DNA from: an uncultured Treponema sp.
Lineage (GTDB): Bacteria; Spirochaetota; Spirochaetia; Treponematales; Treponemataceae
Length of the DNA: 64,000 nt
Reading direction: 5' to 3'
NCBI GenBank assembly: GCA_946535985.1
Contig: CAMNDY010000001.1
Location: forward strand, 62,001 to 126,000
Part shown: piece by piece, positions 39,946-49,306 of the stretch
How the letters are laid out: the number at the start of each line of letters is the position of its first letter
Numbering within the stretch: position 1 is the stretch's first letter
Notes under the pieces: generated by a model
Told to the model about the DNA's origin: nothing
The model's input: the letters and a program-made list of their open reading frames with translations, nothing else
The model's database searches: none
Program-made: the position numbers and the translations under genes

Positions 39946-42183
39946 ATGGTAGAATTATTAGCACCTGCAGGTAATGTAGAATCTTTAGACGCCGCAATTG
40001 GTGAAGGCGCAGACGCAGTTTATTTAGGACTCAAAAGCTTTAATGCCCGCATGCGAACAACAAACTTCGCATGGAATCAGTTTGAAGGGGCAGTAGAAAG
40101 TCTGCACCGTCAGCACAAGAAAGTTTATGTTACTGTAAACACAGTTTGCGAAGAACGCGAAACAGAACGTCTTTACAGATTCCTTTCATATTTAAAAGAA
40201 GTTGGACCAGACGGACTCATCGTTCAGGATTATGCAGTAATGCGTCTTGCCCAGGAGTTCTTCCCAGATATTGAACTTCATGCTTCTACCCAGATGAATG
40301 TAGAAAGTTCTGCAGCAGTACGCCTTCTCCAGAAAAATGGAATAAAACGCATTGTTCTTGCCCGCGAGCTTGGCCTTGAAGAAATCAAAAAGATTAAAGA
40401 TGAAACTGGAGCAGAACTTGAAGTTTTTGTTCATGGTGCTCTTTGTGTAAGTGAATCGGGCTTGTGTTTGTTTTCATCTTTTTTAGGTGGAAAATCTGCA
40501 AATCGTGGTATGTGTGCCCAGGCCTGCCGCCGCTTTTATACTGCCGAAGTTCCCGGCGGAATTAAACAGGGCTATTATTTTTCTCCATGCGATTTTGAGC
40601 TTATAGACTATATTCCGGATTTAATAGAAGCCGGCGTAGATTCATTTAAAATCGAAGGCCGCATGAAAAGTGCCGAATATGTAGGAAGCGTTGTTGCCGC
40701 CTACCGTTATGTAATTGATCATTATAAAGAAGATAAAAAAGGTGCCATTGCAACTGGAAAACGCATTCTTTCTTCCGACTTTGCCCGTTCAAAAACAACT
40801 TATTGGTACGGCTTTAAAAATGAGCTTGAAGGGGTAGAGAATGCAGGTGCCCGGATATTAAATCCGGATCAGGCTGGTGGAACAGGTTTGTATCTTGGAA
40901 AAATAGCAGGAACAAAACCTGCAGAAAAGGGCCTTGTAGAAGCAATTCGTGCTGCTGCAAATCCTGATACACCTCCAGAGCAGCTCCGCATTCAAATGTG
41001 TTATCTTAAAGGCGGCACTTATGAACCGGATCCTGGAGACTCAATCCGTATTCATAAAAAGGATGATACCGGTCGAATGAGTCATAAAATCCGCACTGTA
41101 GAATTTGATGAAAAAAATAACCGCCGCTGGATTGATATTCCGGCTTCCTTTTCTTCAGGTGACGAAGTATATCTGCTTCAGTACAAGGCAAACACAAAAC
41201 GCTATGCCCACGTACTTCCAAATGATATTGGCCGTTACCGCAAGCAGCCCAAAGATGAAAGACTTCCAATCCTTGACGTAACTCCGGTTGCCCCAAAAGA
41301 ACTCGATTATTTCCCTGACGGACTTTATGTTCAGGTTTCTTCAGTTCCGGATTTATTTGCAGTTCAGGGAATGAATCCTGTAAGAGTTATTCTTGAATAC
41401 AACAGCGAAACTTCTTACGACCTGCTTAATCACAAAACTGTTCTTCCTTTCTCTAAAAAACAGATTTATATTTCGCTTGATCCTTTCTGTTCTTCTTCTG
41501 CTGAAGATAAACTTAAATCAGAACTCGATACTCTTATAGCAGACGGTTATACAAACTTTGTTGCAAATAACCTTGCTCACATCCAGCTTTTAAAAGGAAA
41601 TAAAGTAAACGTTATTGCAGGTCCATATTTATATACCTTTAACCGCTGGGCAGTTTCCTGGCTCGAAAATCAGGGTCTCGGCGCTTTTATAATGCCCTAC
41701 GAAAATTCCCGCCGCAACCTGGAAGCAACATGGGAACAGAATGTCCGTTCCCGTGTGCTTGTTCCTGTTTTTGCATATCCAGCTTTGTTCAGAATGCGTT
41801 TCAAACTTCCGTCCGATTATGATTTTACTTACTTTGAAGATAAGGAGGAGAAAGTTTTCAAAGTAAATTCAACCCCGGACGGATCTTTTGTAATGCCCGA
41901 AGATCCTTTCAGCATTGTAGATAAGGTTACCTATATCAAACAGTCTGGCTTCAAAAAAATCCTCATAGATTTTTCAAAGACCAAAGTTACTCGTGGTCAG
42001 ATAAAAGCAATCACTACTTCAATGACAAAAGGTCAGCCTTTGCCCGGCATCTCCCGCTTTAACTGGAAGGACGGATTCTATTCTCCACAACAGATTGAAG
42101 AATATAAGGCCGCCAACGAACGCAAGGCAATGCAGCAAATGCAAGGCAAGTCCAGACCAAAAACAGGAAAGAAACGCCGCTAG
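39946..42183 (+). CDS. U32 family peptidase-like protein (RlhA/TrhP type)
   Basis: A 745-residue protein with N-terminal U32 domain: MVELLAPAGNVESLDAAIGEGADAV-type start and the U32 signature EVFVHGALCVSESGLCLFSS near residue 160, followed by NRGMCAQACRRFY with the conserved cysteines, then DUF3656-like and C-terminal beta regions. Despite the name, characterised members (RlhA, TrhP) act in hydroxylation of rRNA or tRNA pyrimidines using prephenate-derived chemistry and an iron-sulfur cluster. The length favours the RlhA-like long form. Its stop overlaps the convergent ssb stop by 4 bases. Confidence 0.85.
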   Translation: MVELLAPAGNVESLDAAIGEGADAVYLGLKSFNARMRTTNFAWNQFEGAVESLHRQHKKVYVTVNTVCEERETERLYRFLSYLKEVGPDGLIVQDYAVMRLAQEFFPDIELHASTQMNVESSAAVRLLQKNGIKRIVLARELGLEEIKKIKDETGAELEVFVHGALCVSESGLCLFSSFLGGKSANRGMCAQACRRFYTAEVPGGIKQGYYFSPCDFELIDYIPDLIEAGVDSFKIEGRMKSAEYVGSVVAAYRYVIDHYKEDKKGAIATGKRILSSDFARSKTTYWYGFKNELEGVENAGARILNPDQAGGTGLYLGKIAGTKPAEKGLVEAIRAAANPDTPPEQLRIQMCYLKGGTYEPDPGDSIRIHKKDDTGRMSHKIRTVEFDEKNNRRWIDIPASFSSGDEVYLLQYKANTKRYAHVLPNDIGRYRKQPKDERLPILDVTPVAPKELDYFPDGLYVQVSSVPDLFAVQGMNPVRVILEYNSETSYDLLNHKTVLPFSKKQIYISLDPFCSSSAEDKLKSELDTLIADGYTNFVANNLAHIQLLKGNKVNVIAGPYLYTFNRWAVSWLENQGLGAFIMPYENSRRNLEATWEQNVRSRVLVPVFAYPALFRMRFKLPSDYDFTYFEDKEEKVFKVNSTPDGSFVMPEDPFSIVDKVTYIKQSGFKKILIDFSKTKVTRGQIKAITTSMTKGQPLPGISRFNWKDGFYSPQQIEEYKAANERKAMQQMQGKSRPKTGKKRR

Positions 42184-42650
42184 AAAACAGCTTCTTCTGT
42201 TTTTGCCTCGGCAGGGGCTTCTGCAGCTGGAGCTGCTGCTGGAGAAGGAGCTGCTTCCGCACTTGCCGCAGGAGCTGTATTTACATTTTCAGCTTTCTGA
42301 TTTTTCGCAGCATCATCCTTTGGTTTTGAAAACTTGTATTCAACGTGTTCTGCAATTACATACACCTTTGACTTTTTAACATTGTTTTCTTCCCAACGGC
42401 TCTGCTTGAGTCTTCCAACAACTCTTACACCCTGACCGCGGTCGCACCACTTGTAGCAGTTTTCTGCCATCTGTCCATAAGTTTCTACATCAAAGTAAGA
42501 AACTTCCTCTTTTGTTTCTCCGTCTGGTGTTTTTGTTTTTCTGTTAACAGCCAGGGGAAATTTGCAGACCTGAAAGCCTGTCTTTGGTTCGGAAAACTCC
42601 GCCTTTTTAACGACGTTTCCTTCAAGAATAATAGAATTGAGCTGGTTCAT
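42180..42650 (-). CDS. ssb: single-stranded DNA-binding protein
   Basis: A 156-residue SSB. The OB fold (about 1-108) starts MNQLNSIILEGNVVKKAEF, with FPLAVNRKTKTPDGE, FDVETYGQMAENC and GQGVRVVGRLKQSRWEEN. A disordered Ala/Pro/Glu-rich linker follows. The C-terminal tip is EEAVF rather than the usual DDIPF, so partner binding may differ. AGAGG precedes the start. Promoter motif site 3 lies 71 bases upstream. Whether this is the house-keeping SSB or a condition-specific copy cannot be told here. Confidence 0.9.
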   Translation of the reverse strand: MNQLNSIILEGNVVKKAEFSEPKTGFQVCKFPLAVNRKTKTPDGETKEEVSYFDVETYGQMAENCYKWCDRGQGVRVVGRLKQSRWEENNVKKSKVYVIAEHVEYKFSKPKDDAAKNQKAENVNTAPAASAEAAPSPAAAPAAEAPAEAKTEEAVF

Positions 42651-42720
42651 AATAACCTCTCGTTTAAATAGAATACCGCGCCCGGCCGGAGCACATGCAG
42701 GATATAAAATCCTTACACGT

Positions 42721-42759
42721 ATATATTAGAAATAAAATTCGACTTGTTACAAAAATTTC
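42721..42759 (-). promoter_or_regulatory. shared promoter-like motif, site 3 (upstream of ssb)
   Basis: On the minus strand: AAATTTTTGTAACAAGTC, then GAATTTTATTTCTAATATAT. It matches sites 1 and 2 over about 39 bases, and a T-rich run precedes it as at site 2. Confidence 0.72.
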
Positions 42760-42822
42760 AGAAAAAAAATGAAAAAAAGCGAAAAAAAATGAGAAAATTA
42801 TGGATTTTTGGTAGAAAAATGC

Positions 42823-42844
42823 GGTCCCTGAGCCTGTCGAAGGG
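42823..42844 (+). repeat. 22-bp dispersed hairpin repeat, copy 7
   Basis: A full copy immediately downstream (2 bases) of the stop codon of the minus-strand gene at 42846-44762. Confidence 0.9.
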
Positions 42845-42845
42845 C

Positions 42846-44762
42846 TTAACTCTTCTTTGACCCGTTGCTTACAAGTCTGAGCATATACAATTTTACATAC
42901 TCTGTAAGTGCCTTCTGCTCTGTAATTTTCTGCATGTTTGGGGTACGAACAAGGGCATCGGCAAGGTTTTCAATACGCTCTTTTGTAAAGGTTTGTGCTG
43001 TAAGGGTGTTACATACACGTCTTGTATAATCACGGATTAATGAGTTTACGTCTTCGGTAAGATTGTTGTAGGCTTCTTTAGAAATCATTCTGTTCCACTG
43101 CTTTGTAAGGAAGTTAAGCTCGCGGTCAACAGTTGAACCTTCCGGAACAAATTCATTAAAAAGTTCTTTTGCCTTTTCTGCAAGAGCTTCATGTTTATTT
43201 ACAGATTTCTTAGGAGCGTCTTCGTTTTCAAGAATTTCCATTGGATCAGGAACTTCTTTTTTAGCCTGAGCTGCTTTCTTTTGTTTTTCAACCTTGTGAG
43301 CGCGGAAAAGTCCGATCAGCCAGGAAATCAAAGGAATTGTATAAATAAAAGGAAGTCTTGCTTTTGCTTCTGACATAACATCTTCACTTCTGAGCATCAA
43401 TAATTGACTGTATGGTAAAAGATGTCCGTCTACAAAAAGCTGAAAGGCCTGCAGCGAGTCATCAAGATTTTTTTCGGCCGCAAGCAGGGTGATGAAGTTT
43501 GCGTTCAAAAGTGCATACAAAACAGGCGAATGCTCTTCTACAAGATCTTCAAGTTTACGTTCAAACTTTGCTTTGTCGTGCATTTCCGGCAGCTTAGAAT
43601 ATTCAATCATCGTGTCATACCAGCTGTTTACAAGAATGTCTTTAATGGTATCGTGGGCTTCGTTACACATTCTGACAATAAGTGAAATAACTTTGTTTTT
43701 ATAAATGTAATAGCGGGTGCCCGATGCAACCTTAAAAACAACAAGCTTTGGTAAAGTATTATCATCACTTTCGGTAGAAAGCTTCAAAAGTGTCTGTTTC
43801 AAGTCTTCTTCGGAATACTGACCTAAAAGCTGCTTACCGTTTTTATCCTGAAATTTAATAATCTGCGGAGTAGAGAAAAAGTAAGGTGCATTACCCAAAG
43901 CAGACTGAAGTTCCTTTAAGGCTTCTTCGCGTTTGCGGTCTGTCTGGAATTTTTCTTTTAAGTAGGTACTGTGAATTTCTGAAATTGAAATTGCCTGCAG
44001 GATACTTGTATCATCCGAAGTTCTATCCTGAATTTTTTCAAAATCCTGACGAACAAAATAGCAGAGCTGGTTCCAAAGGTAATACTGGTCGCCGTCTGTA
44101 ACATCAACATAACCGGTGTAATCTTTATCAACAAAAGCAGAATAAAAATTCTTTACCGAAATTTCTTTTGAAGGATTTGCAGAACGAAGCTTTTTCAAAA
44201 AGTAATCATGATATTCTTCTTTTTTAAGAATCTTTCTGATTTTCATCTGCGAAGATTCAATCAAAAGTTTTATAGGTACACAGGCCGGCAGCAAAAGAGA
44301 TGGAAGCTCGCGTGGAAAAACTACGATGTAAAGATTCTGAGATTTCGAAGGCGGCTCATCCATATTCTGAATAAAATAATCCTGTGCCGATTTGCGTTCA
44401 AGAGTAGTAGTAGGAAATTTTTTAGGCAAATCAGATTCTACAGGGTAGGGGATGCTTTCGTTCTTTAATAATTCATTATAGCGTTCGGCATACTTTTGCG
44501 AAAAATAGGCGATGGAAACAATCATTTTTTTGTTTCCATTTTGAAGCACAGTTGCAAGTCTTTTCTGCTCAAGTCCCGCAAGTTCTGCAGTTACAGTCCC
44601 TGTTGGATCTCCCAGGTATTTTACAAGCTCTGCCTGCTCTTCTACATGATGTTCTGCATATTTTTTGATCCAGGTGCAAAATTCACGCAAGTCAATAAAA
44701 GGAGATTTTTGTTTGTCTGCATAGAATCTGATAATGGAACTTAAATTTGCCGTAGTCGCCAT
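42846..44762 (-). CDS. large conserved hypothetical protein, probably spirochaetal
   Basis: A 638-residue, largely helical protein without signal peptide. One hydrophobic stretch near 465-482 (LPFIYTIPLISWLIGLF) is followed by a Lys/Ala-rich segment. Residues about 1-120 have the pattern SSIIRFYADKQKSPFIDLREFCTWI. The overall composition and the membrane-like patch followed by a helical tail resemble the hypothetical protein at 24598, but I see no convincing alignment. AGG lies before the start. A dispersed repeat abuts its stop. Function unknown. Confidence 0.65.
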   Translation of the reverse strand: MATTANLSSIIRFYADKQKSPFIDLREFCTWIKKYAEHHVEEQAELVKYLGDPTGTVTAELAGLEQKRLATVLQNGNKKMIVSIAYFSQKYAERYNELLKNESIPYPVESDLPKKFPTTTLERKSAQDYFIQNMDEPPSKSQNLYIVVFPRELPSLLLPACVPIKLLIESSQMKIRKILKKEEYHDYFLKKLRSANPSKEISVKNFYSAFVDKDYTGYVDVTDGDQYYLWNQLCYFVRQDFEKIQDRTSDDTSILQAISISEIHSTYLKEKFQTDRKREEALKELQSALGNAPYFFSTPQIIKFQDKNGKQLLGQYSEEDLKQTLLKLSTESDDNTLPKLVVFKVASGTRYYIYKNKVISLIVRMCNEAHDTIKDILVNSWYDTMIEYSKLPEMHDKAKFERKLEDLVEEHSPVLYALLNANFITLLAAEKNLDDSLQAFQLFVDGHLLPYSQLLMLRSEDVMSEAKARLPFIYTIPLISWLIGLFRAHKVEKQKKAAQAKKEVPDPMEILENEDAPKKSVNKHEALAEKAKELFNEFVPEGSTVDRELNFLTKQWNRMISKEAYNNLTEDVNSLIRDYTRRVCNTLTAQTFTKERIENLADALVRTPNMQKITEQKALTEYVKLYMLRLVSNGSKKS

Positions 44763-44848
44763 AACCTAATTGTACACCAAAAAAACAAAAAATGATAGGA
44801 AAAAAGAATATAAATCAAATGAATAAATCATTTTATAAGATTGTATCT

Positions 44849-44996
44849 AAAAAATAGCGCGAGCCGAAGTACAGCTTACAAAAACGCTCTAAACTGCTGC
44901 CGCGAGAGCGGCAACGTATATAGTTCCAAGGCAGTTTAGCGCGTAGGCGGCTAGCCGCCGGTTTTGGAAGATGGACTTCGGCGGAAGCTATTTTTT
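44849..44996 (+). repeat. nested hairpin element C (type 1)
   Basis: Outer stem AAAAAATAGC/GCTATTTTTT, internal loop GCGA opposite GGAA, stem GCCGAAGT/ACTTCGGC, then 14-bp stem ACGCTCTAAACTGC with the same single T/G mismatch as element A, hairpin TGCCGC-GAGA-GCGGCA, a 17-base linker (44914-44930) with GTATATAGTTCCAAG, and palindrome GGCGGC-TA-GCCGCC. It lies between divergent genes. Confidence 0.87.
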
Positions 44997-45072
44997 CTTG
45001 TAATCTCATATTATTTTATTTGGTTTATAATCTTTCTTGTTTTTTTGGTGCAGAATTAGTAAAATCGAAAGT

Positions 45073-46230
45073 ATGATTTTATCTAGTCGTGTTAAAAAGT
45101 TGAAGCCTTATGTTCCGGGGGAACAGCCTAAGGATAGAATTTATATTAAGCTTAATGCTAATGAAAATCCTTATCCGCCTAGTCCTTTTGTGCAGAATGC
45201 TGTGCTTGATTTTGTAAAAAATCATCCGGAAAAACTTGGTCTTTATCCTGATCCAGATTCAAATGAACTTCATGCAGCAATTGCAGATATGCTGAACAAA
45301 AGTGGTGGAGTTTTATGTCGTGCAAAAACTAATGCAGACGGAAGTGTAGAACCATCTGAAGAGGATAAAATTCCTTTTACTGTAACTCCTCAAATGATTT
45401 ACACCGGAAACGGCAGTGATGAAGTTCTTTCAATGGTTTTTTATGCCTTCTTTGATTCGTCAAAACGTTTTGTAATGCCGGAGTTTACCTATAGTTTTTA
45501 TCCGGTTTATGCAGGTTACTACGATATTCCAACAGATTGTGTTCCTCTAAAAGAAGACTGGTCTCTTGATACAGACGAAATGCTTACACGGGCAGCAAAA
45601 AACAATAGTGGAATAATTTTTGCAAATCCTAATGCTCCTACAGGTCTTGGTCTTACAAGAGAGCAGGTGCGCCAGATGCTCAAGAAAGCTTCGAGTGATG
45701 AAATCTTCATTGTTGATGAAGCTTATGTTGATTTTGGCGGAGAATCTTGTATTCCTCTTCTTGCCGAGTTTAATAATCTTGTGATTGTCCGCACTTTTTC
45801 TAAGAGCCTTTGTGGTGCAGGTCAGAGGCTTGGTTATTTAGTTTCAAATCCGGAACTTGTAAATACAATAACAACTGTAAAAAACTGCGTAAACCACTTC
45901 CCGATTGATGCAGTAGCACAGGTGAGTGGAAAAGCTGCCTGTGAGGATGTTGCATATTATGCAGATACTTCTCGCAAGGTAGCAGAAGAACGCGAAAAAT
46001 TCTATAACTTTTTGCAGTCTAAAGGGTTTTATGTTTTGAAGAGTCAGACAAACTTTTTGTTTGCAAAACATCCGGAAATTTCTGGTGCCGATTTGTATAA
46101 AAAAATAAAGGAGCAAGGCCTTTTGATTCGTCATTTTGCTACACCGGGCATCGAAGACTTTGTTCGCATAACAATAGGTACACCAGAACAGATGGAACAA
46201 TTGATGAGTGCTATAGATAATATTATATAA
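45073..46230 (+). CDS. hisC: histidinol-phosphate aminotransferase
   Basis: The seventh step of histidine synthesis, transferring an amino group from glutamate to imidazole-acetol phosphate with PLP. Start at 45073 (MILSSRVKKLKPYVPGEQP) yields 385 residues. Landmarks: IKLNANENPYPPSP, YTGNGSDEVLSM, FANPNAPTGLGL, IVDEAYVDFGGES, and the PLP lysine near residue 244 in RTFSKSLCGAGQRLGYL. The ribosome binding site is weak. Nested element G follows its stop, before the phosphoesterase gene. Confidence 0.93.
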   Translation: MILSSRVKKLKPYVPGEQPKDRIYIKLNANENPYPPSPFVQNAVLDFVKNHPEKLGLYPDPDSNELHAAIADMLNKSGGVLCRAKTNADGSVEPSEEDKIPFTVTPQMIYTGNGSDEVLSMVFYAFFDSSKRFVMPEFTYSFYPVYAGYYDIPTDCVPLKEDWSLDTDEMLTRAAKNNSGIIFANPNAPTGLGLTREQVRQMLKKASSDEIFIVDEAYVDFGGESCIPLLAEFNNLVIVRTFSKSLCGAGQRLGYLVSNPELVNTITTVKNCVNHFPIDAVAQVSGKAACEDVAYYADTSRKVAEEREKFYNFLQSKGFYVLKSQTNFLFAKHPEISGADLYKKIKEQGLLIRHFATPGIEDFVRITIGTPEQMEQLMSAIDNII

Positions 46231-46236
46231 AAATCG

Positions 46237-46334
46237 GTTTAAGAATTATGCGGAGCTGCAGTGGGACAGCGAATTGCGTCCTCTTCCTTCAGCAATTCGA
46301 CTGGCACACTGAAGCGGGAGCATAATTCTTAAAC
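46237..46334 (+). repeat. nested hairpin element G (type 3)
   Basis: Perfect 15-bp stem GTTTAAGAATTATGC/GCATAATTCTTAAAC, internal loop GGA opposite GGGA, GCT/AGC, CAGTG/CACTG and an 8-bp stem CGAATTGC/GCAATTCG capped by the 14-base loop GTCCTCTTCCTTCA. It ends 2 bases before the AAGGAG of the phosphoesterase gene, so it would be in the 5' leader of that mRNA. Confidence 0.87.
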
Positions 46335-46347
46335 AAGGAGAAATTGT

Positions 46348-47043
46348 ATGAAACTATTAGTAATCAGTGACTTACACGCACATAACGACGTGCTCGATAA
46401 AATGGATGATATTTTTAAGCAGGCCGATGCTGTTCTTTTTGCCGGAGACTTTGCTGAATGTTTTAAACCCGAAACCGGTGATGCTGCTCTTGAAAAACTC
46501 TGCAGCAAGCACGAAACAATTTTTGCTGTTCTTGGAAACTGCGATAACGAAACCTTCCTTGAAGATCTTGAAGAGCGTGATATTTGTGTAGAAAAAGCCC
46601 TTGTATTTCACGAAGGACTTGCCTTTGCCGGTAGCGGTGGCGGTACAAAGTTCACAGGAAAAACTGAATTTGAACGCACAGAAGAAGAATGTCTTTCTGA
46701 TTTTGATATTGTAAAAAATTCTATCGATCAGAATGGTGATAAGTCTCTATGGAAAAATCTTATTCTCATAAGTCACAATCCACCTGTTTGCGGTAAGCTC
46801 GATTCTTTTGATGGAGTACATCATGCAGGAAGTCAGCAGTTCACAGATTTTATTCAGGAAAATCAGCCGCTTGCTGTTATCTGCGGACACATCCACGAAG
46901 GAACCGGTTCAGATAAAATTGGTGATACTCTTGTAATAAATCCCGGCAGCCTTGGCGAAAAAGGATCTTATTTCTGGCTCGAGGTAGAAAAAGATTCAAG
47001 CGGAAACTGGAAAGTTTCAAAAGTAGAGGAGTGCAGTCTTTAA
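46348..47043 (+). CDS. metallophosphoesterase (YfcE-like)
   Basis: A 231-residue calcineurin-like phosphoesterase with metal-binding motifs SDLHAHN (Asp8, His10), FAGDFAE, LGNCDNE, ISHNPP and CGHIHEG in the expected order and spacing. The family hydrolyses phosphodiesters or phosphomonoesters with a two-metal centre; the substrate is unknown. AAGGAG lies 5-6 bases upstream. Element G occupies the leader. The next gene starts one base after its stop, suggesting an operon. Confidence 0.88.
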   Translation: MKLLVISDLHAHNDVLDKMDDIFKQADAVLFAGDFAECFKPETGDAALEKLCSKHETIFAVLGNCDNETFLEDLEERDICVEKALVFHEGLAFAGSGGGTKFTGKTEFERTEEECLSDFDIVKNSIDQNGDKSLWKNLILISHNPPVCGKLDSFDGVHHAGSQQFTDFIQENQPLAVICGHIHEGTGSDKIGDTLVINPGSLGEKGSYFWLEVEKDSSGNWKVSKVEECSL

Positions 47044-47044
47044 T

Positions 47045-48004
47045 ATGAAAAAATCAGTTCTTGCAAAAATTATAGGTGCTATGCTCTTTTTGCTCATTCC
47101 GGCATTTGGATTTTCACAGGAAGAAGATACTTCAAAAAAATTCAGCGGAGTAACTTTTGTTTCTTTTAAATCTCATCTTAGCTACAACATTGGCCAGGAC
47201 ACAGCCTCATATCCTGCTGCAAGAACCTTAAAACCTTTTGCAATTAATAAATACGAAACCTGCTACAACCTCTGGTATCAGACAAGAATCAAGGCAGAAA
47301 AAATCGGCTACTATTTTGAAAATCCGGGACAGGGTGGAACAAACGGAAAGCGTGGTGCTGCTCCAACTGCCCAGAATAAATATCAGCCGGTAACAAATAT
47401 TTCATGGTACGAAGCAATTGTATGGTGCAATGCCCTGAGCGAACTCAAAGGAAAAACTCCCTGCTATACTTATAATGGGATAGTTTTAAAAGATTCATCA
47501 GATACTGCTTCCTGCGATTTGTGCACCTGTAATTGGGATGCCGACGGATACCGCCTTCCTAGTGAAAGTGAATGGGAGTATGCTGCCCGCCGAACAAAAA
47601 ATGGATTTCAGAAAGGAAATCTTGTAAGCGGTCAGATTTCTGCCACTAATGATGAAGAAGCTTTTTTATATGCCTGGACCTGTGAAAATTCCGGGGCAAC
47701 TCATAATGTTGGAACTGCAGGAGTCCCTTTTGATCCAGATACAATCACAGAACCTGCAACTGGTAACGCAAACGGCGCAGGTCTTTACGATATGAGCGGA
47801 AATATCCTTGAATACTGCTGGGACTGGTTTGGCGATTATACAGCAGACGGCATCTATGGTCCTTCTGTAGGCTACGAGCGTGTAAGTCGTGGAGGCAGCA
47901 TTTCCGATTACAATCTCTTCTACTACGCCGGCGACCGCTACAGCTACGACCCGAATGCCTGCTACAATTACCTTGGTTTTAGATTAGCGTATACAGTGCA
48001 GTAG
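47045..48004 (+). CDS. exported SUMF1/FGE-sulfatase-domain protein
   Basis: A 319-residue protein with signal peptide (cleavage near GFSQEE) and a formylglycine-generating-enzyme-type domain: FAINKYETCYNLWYQ, YQPVTNISWYEAIVWCNALSEL, YRLPSESEWEYAAR, GLYDMSGNILEYCWDW, SRGGS and NYLGFRL. The C-terminal part around AGDRYSYDPNACYNYLG does not keep the catalytic cysteine pattern of true FGE, so it is probably a binding or structural variant, common in Treponema. It has additional Cys (CDLCTC). It is co-directional with the phosphoesterase gene and convergent with corA. Confidence 0.82.
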   Translation: MKKSVLAKIIGAMLFLLIPAFGFSQEEDTSKKFSGVTFVSFKSHLSYNIGQDTASYPAARTLKPFAINKYETCYNLWYQTRIKAEKIGYYFENPGQGGTNGKRGAAPTAQNKYQPVTNISWYEAIVWCNALSELKGKTPCYTYNGIVLKDSSDTASCDLCTCNWDADGYRLPSESEWEYAARRTKNGFQKGNLVSGQISATNDEEAFLYAWTCENSGATHNVGTAGVPFDPDTITEPATGNANGAGLYDMSGNILEYCWDWFGDYTADGIYGPSVGYERVSRGGSISDYNLFYYAGDRYSYDPNACYNYLGFRLAYTVQ

Positions 48005-48006
48005 GC

Positions 48007-49053
48007 CTACTTTAACTTCTTTTCCTGTTTCTTCAGTTTTCTTGTTTCGTGTCTGATTTTCTGTCTTTGTTTACGCGAAAGTTTACGTGCTCTTTTTCTG
48101 GCTTCAACCTTTTCTTTGTTGATATTTAAAAGCCATACACTTAAGAATACAGAAATTATACAAAGGATTGTTGCCATAATTACAGCCCAGTAGCCAGGCA
48201 TAGTTTCAAACGGCAGTTTAAAGTTCATTCCAAAGAAGCTTGTAACAAAAGTTGGTGCCATCATAACAAGGTTAATGATAGCAAGCTTTTTCATTACAAT
48301 GTTAAGGTTGTTGGAGGTTACAGAAGAAAAGGCATCCATTACGCCAAAAAGAATGTCTGTATAAGTGTCGGCCATTTCTATTGCCTGACGGTTATCAATT
48401 GCAACGCCTTCTACAAAATCAATATCTTCATCGTCAAACTTGATGAGTTTTGTGCTTTTCATTTTTTGCAGGAGCAGGGCATTACTTTTGAGGGAAGTAG
48501 AAAAATATACAAGCGATTTTTCCAAACCAAGCATGAGCATGATTTCCTGATTTTCAATTTCCATGCGCATCTCGTTTTGTATGCTTGTAGAACGTCGGTT
48601 GATTTCTTTAAGGTAACGCAGGAAGTTCAAGTTTGCCCTGTTCATAATCTGAACAATGAAGGATGGAAAATCTGTAAGCTTGATGTTCTTGATTCTGTTG
48701 TTGCCAAAATCTTTAAGGATTTCGCAGTCGGTCCAGCAGATTGTAATGATAGTGCGGCCCTTGATGATAATACCAACCGGTACTGCAAAATAAGGTGTTT
48801 CTGCCGCCGGGTCATAAACCGGAACCCTTACGATGGTAAGGATATAGCCTTCACCTTCTTCCATACGCGAAAGTTCATCAGGGTCCAGAATATCAAGCAT
48901 GTGATCCTGTTCAAGATCATATTCTTCCTGCAGCTGATTAGTTTCGTCCCGTGTTACATTGCGTGCGTCAATCCACAATGGTTTTTTTGAGTTTATTTCG
49001 TCTTTCTTAGTTTTAAAAAACTGTCCGTCATCCTGCTGCCAGTATGTAATCAT
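48007..49053 (-). CDS. corA: CorA-family magnesium transporter
   Basis: A 348-residue CorA-type channel: N-terminal cytoplasmic funnel domain, a long helix, and two C-terminal transmembrane helices (about 258-276 and 291-312) with the signature GMNF at about 275 between them. The basic tail KARKRARKLSRKQRQK is typical. It would import Mg2+, Co2+ or Ni2+. GAGGAGA precedes the start. The mRNA leader appears to be about 170 bases and encodes a possible 25-residue peptide with an excellent ribosome binding site. Confidence 0.9.
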   Translation of the reverse strand: MITYWQQDDGQFFKTKKDEINSKKPLWIDARNVTRDETNQLQEEYDLEQDHMLDILDPDELSRMEEGEGYILTIVRVPVYDPAAETPYFAVPVGIIIKGRTIITICWTDCEILKDFGNNRIKNIKLTDFPSFIVQIMNRANLNFLRYLKEINRRSTSIQNEMRMEIENQEIMLMLGLEKSLVYFSTSLKSNALLLQKMKSTKLIKFDDEDIDFVEGVAIDNRQAIEMADTYTDILFGVMDAFSSVTSNNLNIVMKKLAIINLVMMAPTFVTSFFGMNFKLPFETMPGYWAVIMATILCIISVFLSVWLLNINKEKVEARKRARKLSRKQRQKIRHETRKLKKQEKKLK

Positions 49054-49108
49054 TTTTGAATTCTCCTCTCATAGCCAAAAGAATTTCAAAAACAACAAGG
49101 ATTTAGAA

Positions 49109-49186
49109 CTATAAGGAATTGAAATTCAAGAGGCTGATAATTGTGATTAAAATACGTATGGGATAACTACTCGACCCGCCGTCCAT
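49109..49186 (-). CDS. possible 25-residue leader peptide upstream of corA
   Basis: On the minus strand, CAGGAGG is followed 6 bases later by ATG and an open frame starting MDGGSSSYPIRI and ending LNFNSL. A promoter-like TTGCCC-18-TATAAT lies just upstream (-10 at 49233-49238). Such a peptide could sense ribosome stalling as CorL/MgtL do in enterobacteria. Alternatively it is the decayed N-terminus of a CorC/CNNM protein, whose start (MD..SS....I) it resembles. No experimental support; short frames can be chance. Confidence 0.35.
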   Translation of the reverse strand: MDGGSSSYPIRILITIISLLNFNSL

Positions 49187-49232
49187 AAAACGCCTCCTGA
49201 AATAGAATGTAAACTTCAAACTGAATAAAACG

Positions 49233-49261
49233 ATTATATCATAAAATAATAAATTGGGGCA
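49233..49261 (-). promoter_or_regulatory. probable corA promoter
   Basis: On the minus strand TATAAT at 49238-49233 is preceded after 18 bases by TTGCCC. This predicts a leader of about 170 bases before the corA start. The 49262-49306 stretch next to element B is A/T-rich and otherwise empty. Confidence 0.5.
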
Positions 49262-49306
49262 ATATTAAATAAAAATGGGTGTAAATAAAAATGGGCATTC
49301 AGATAT

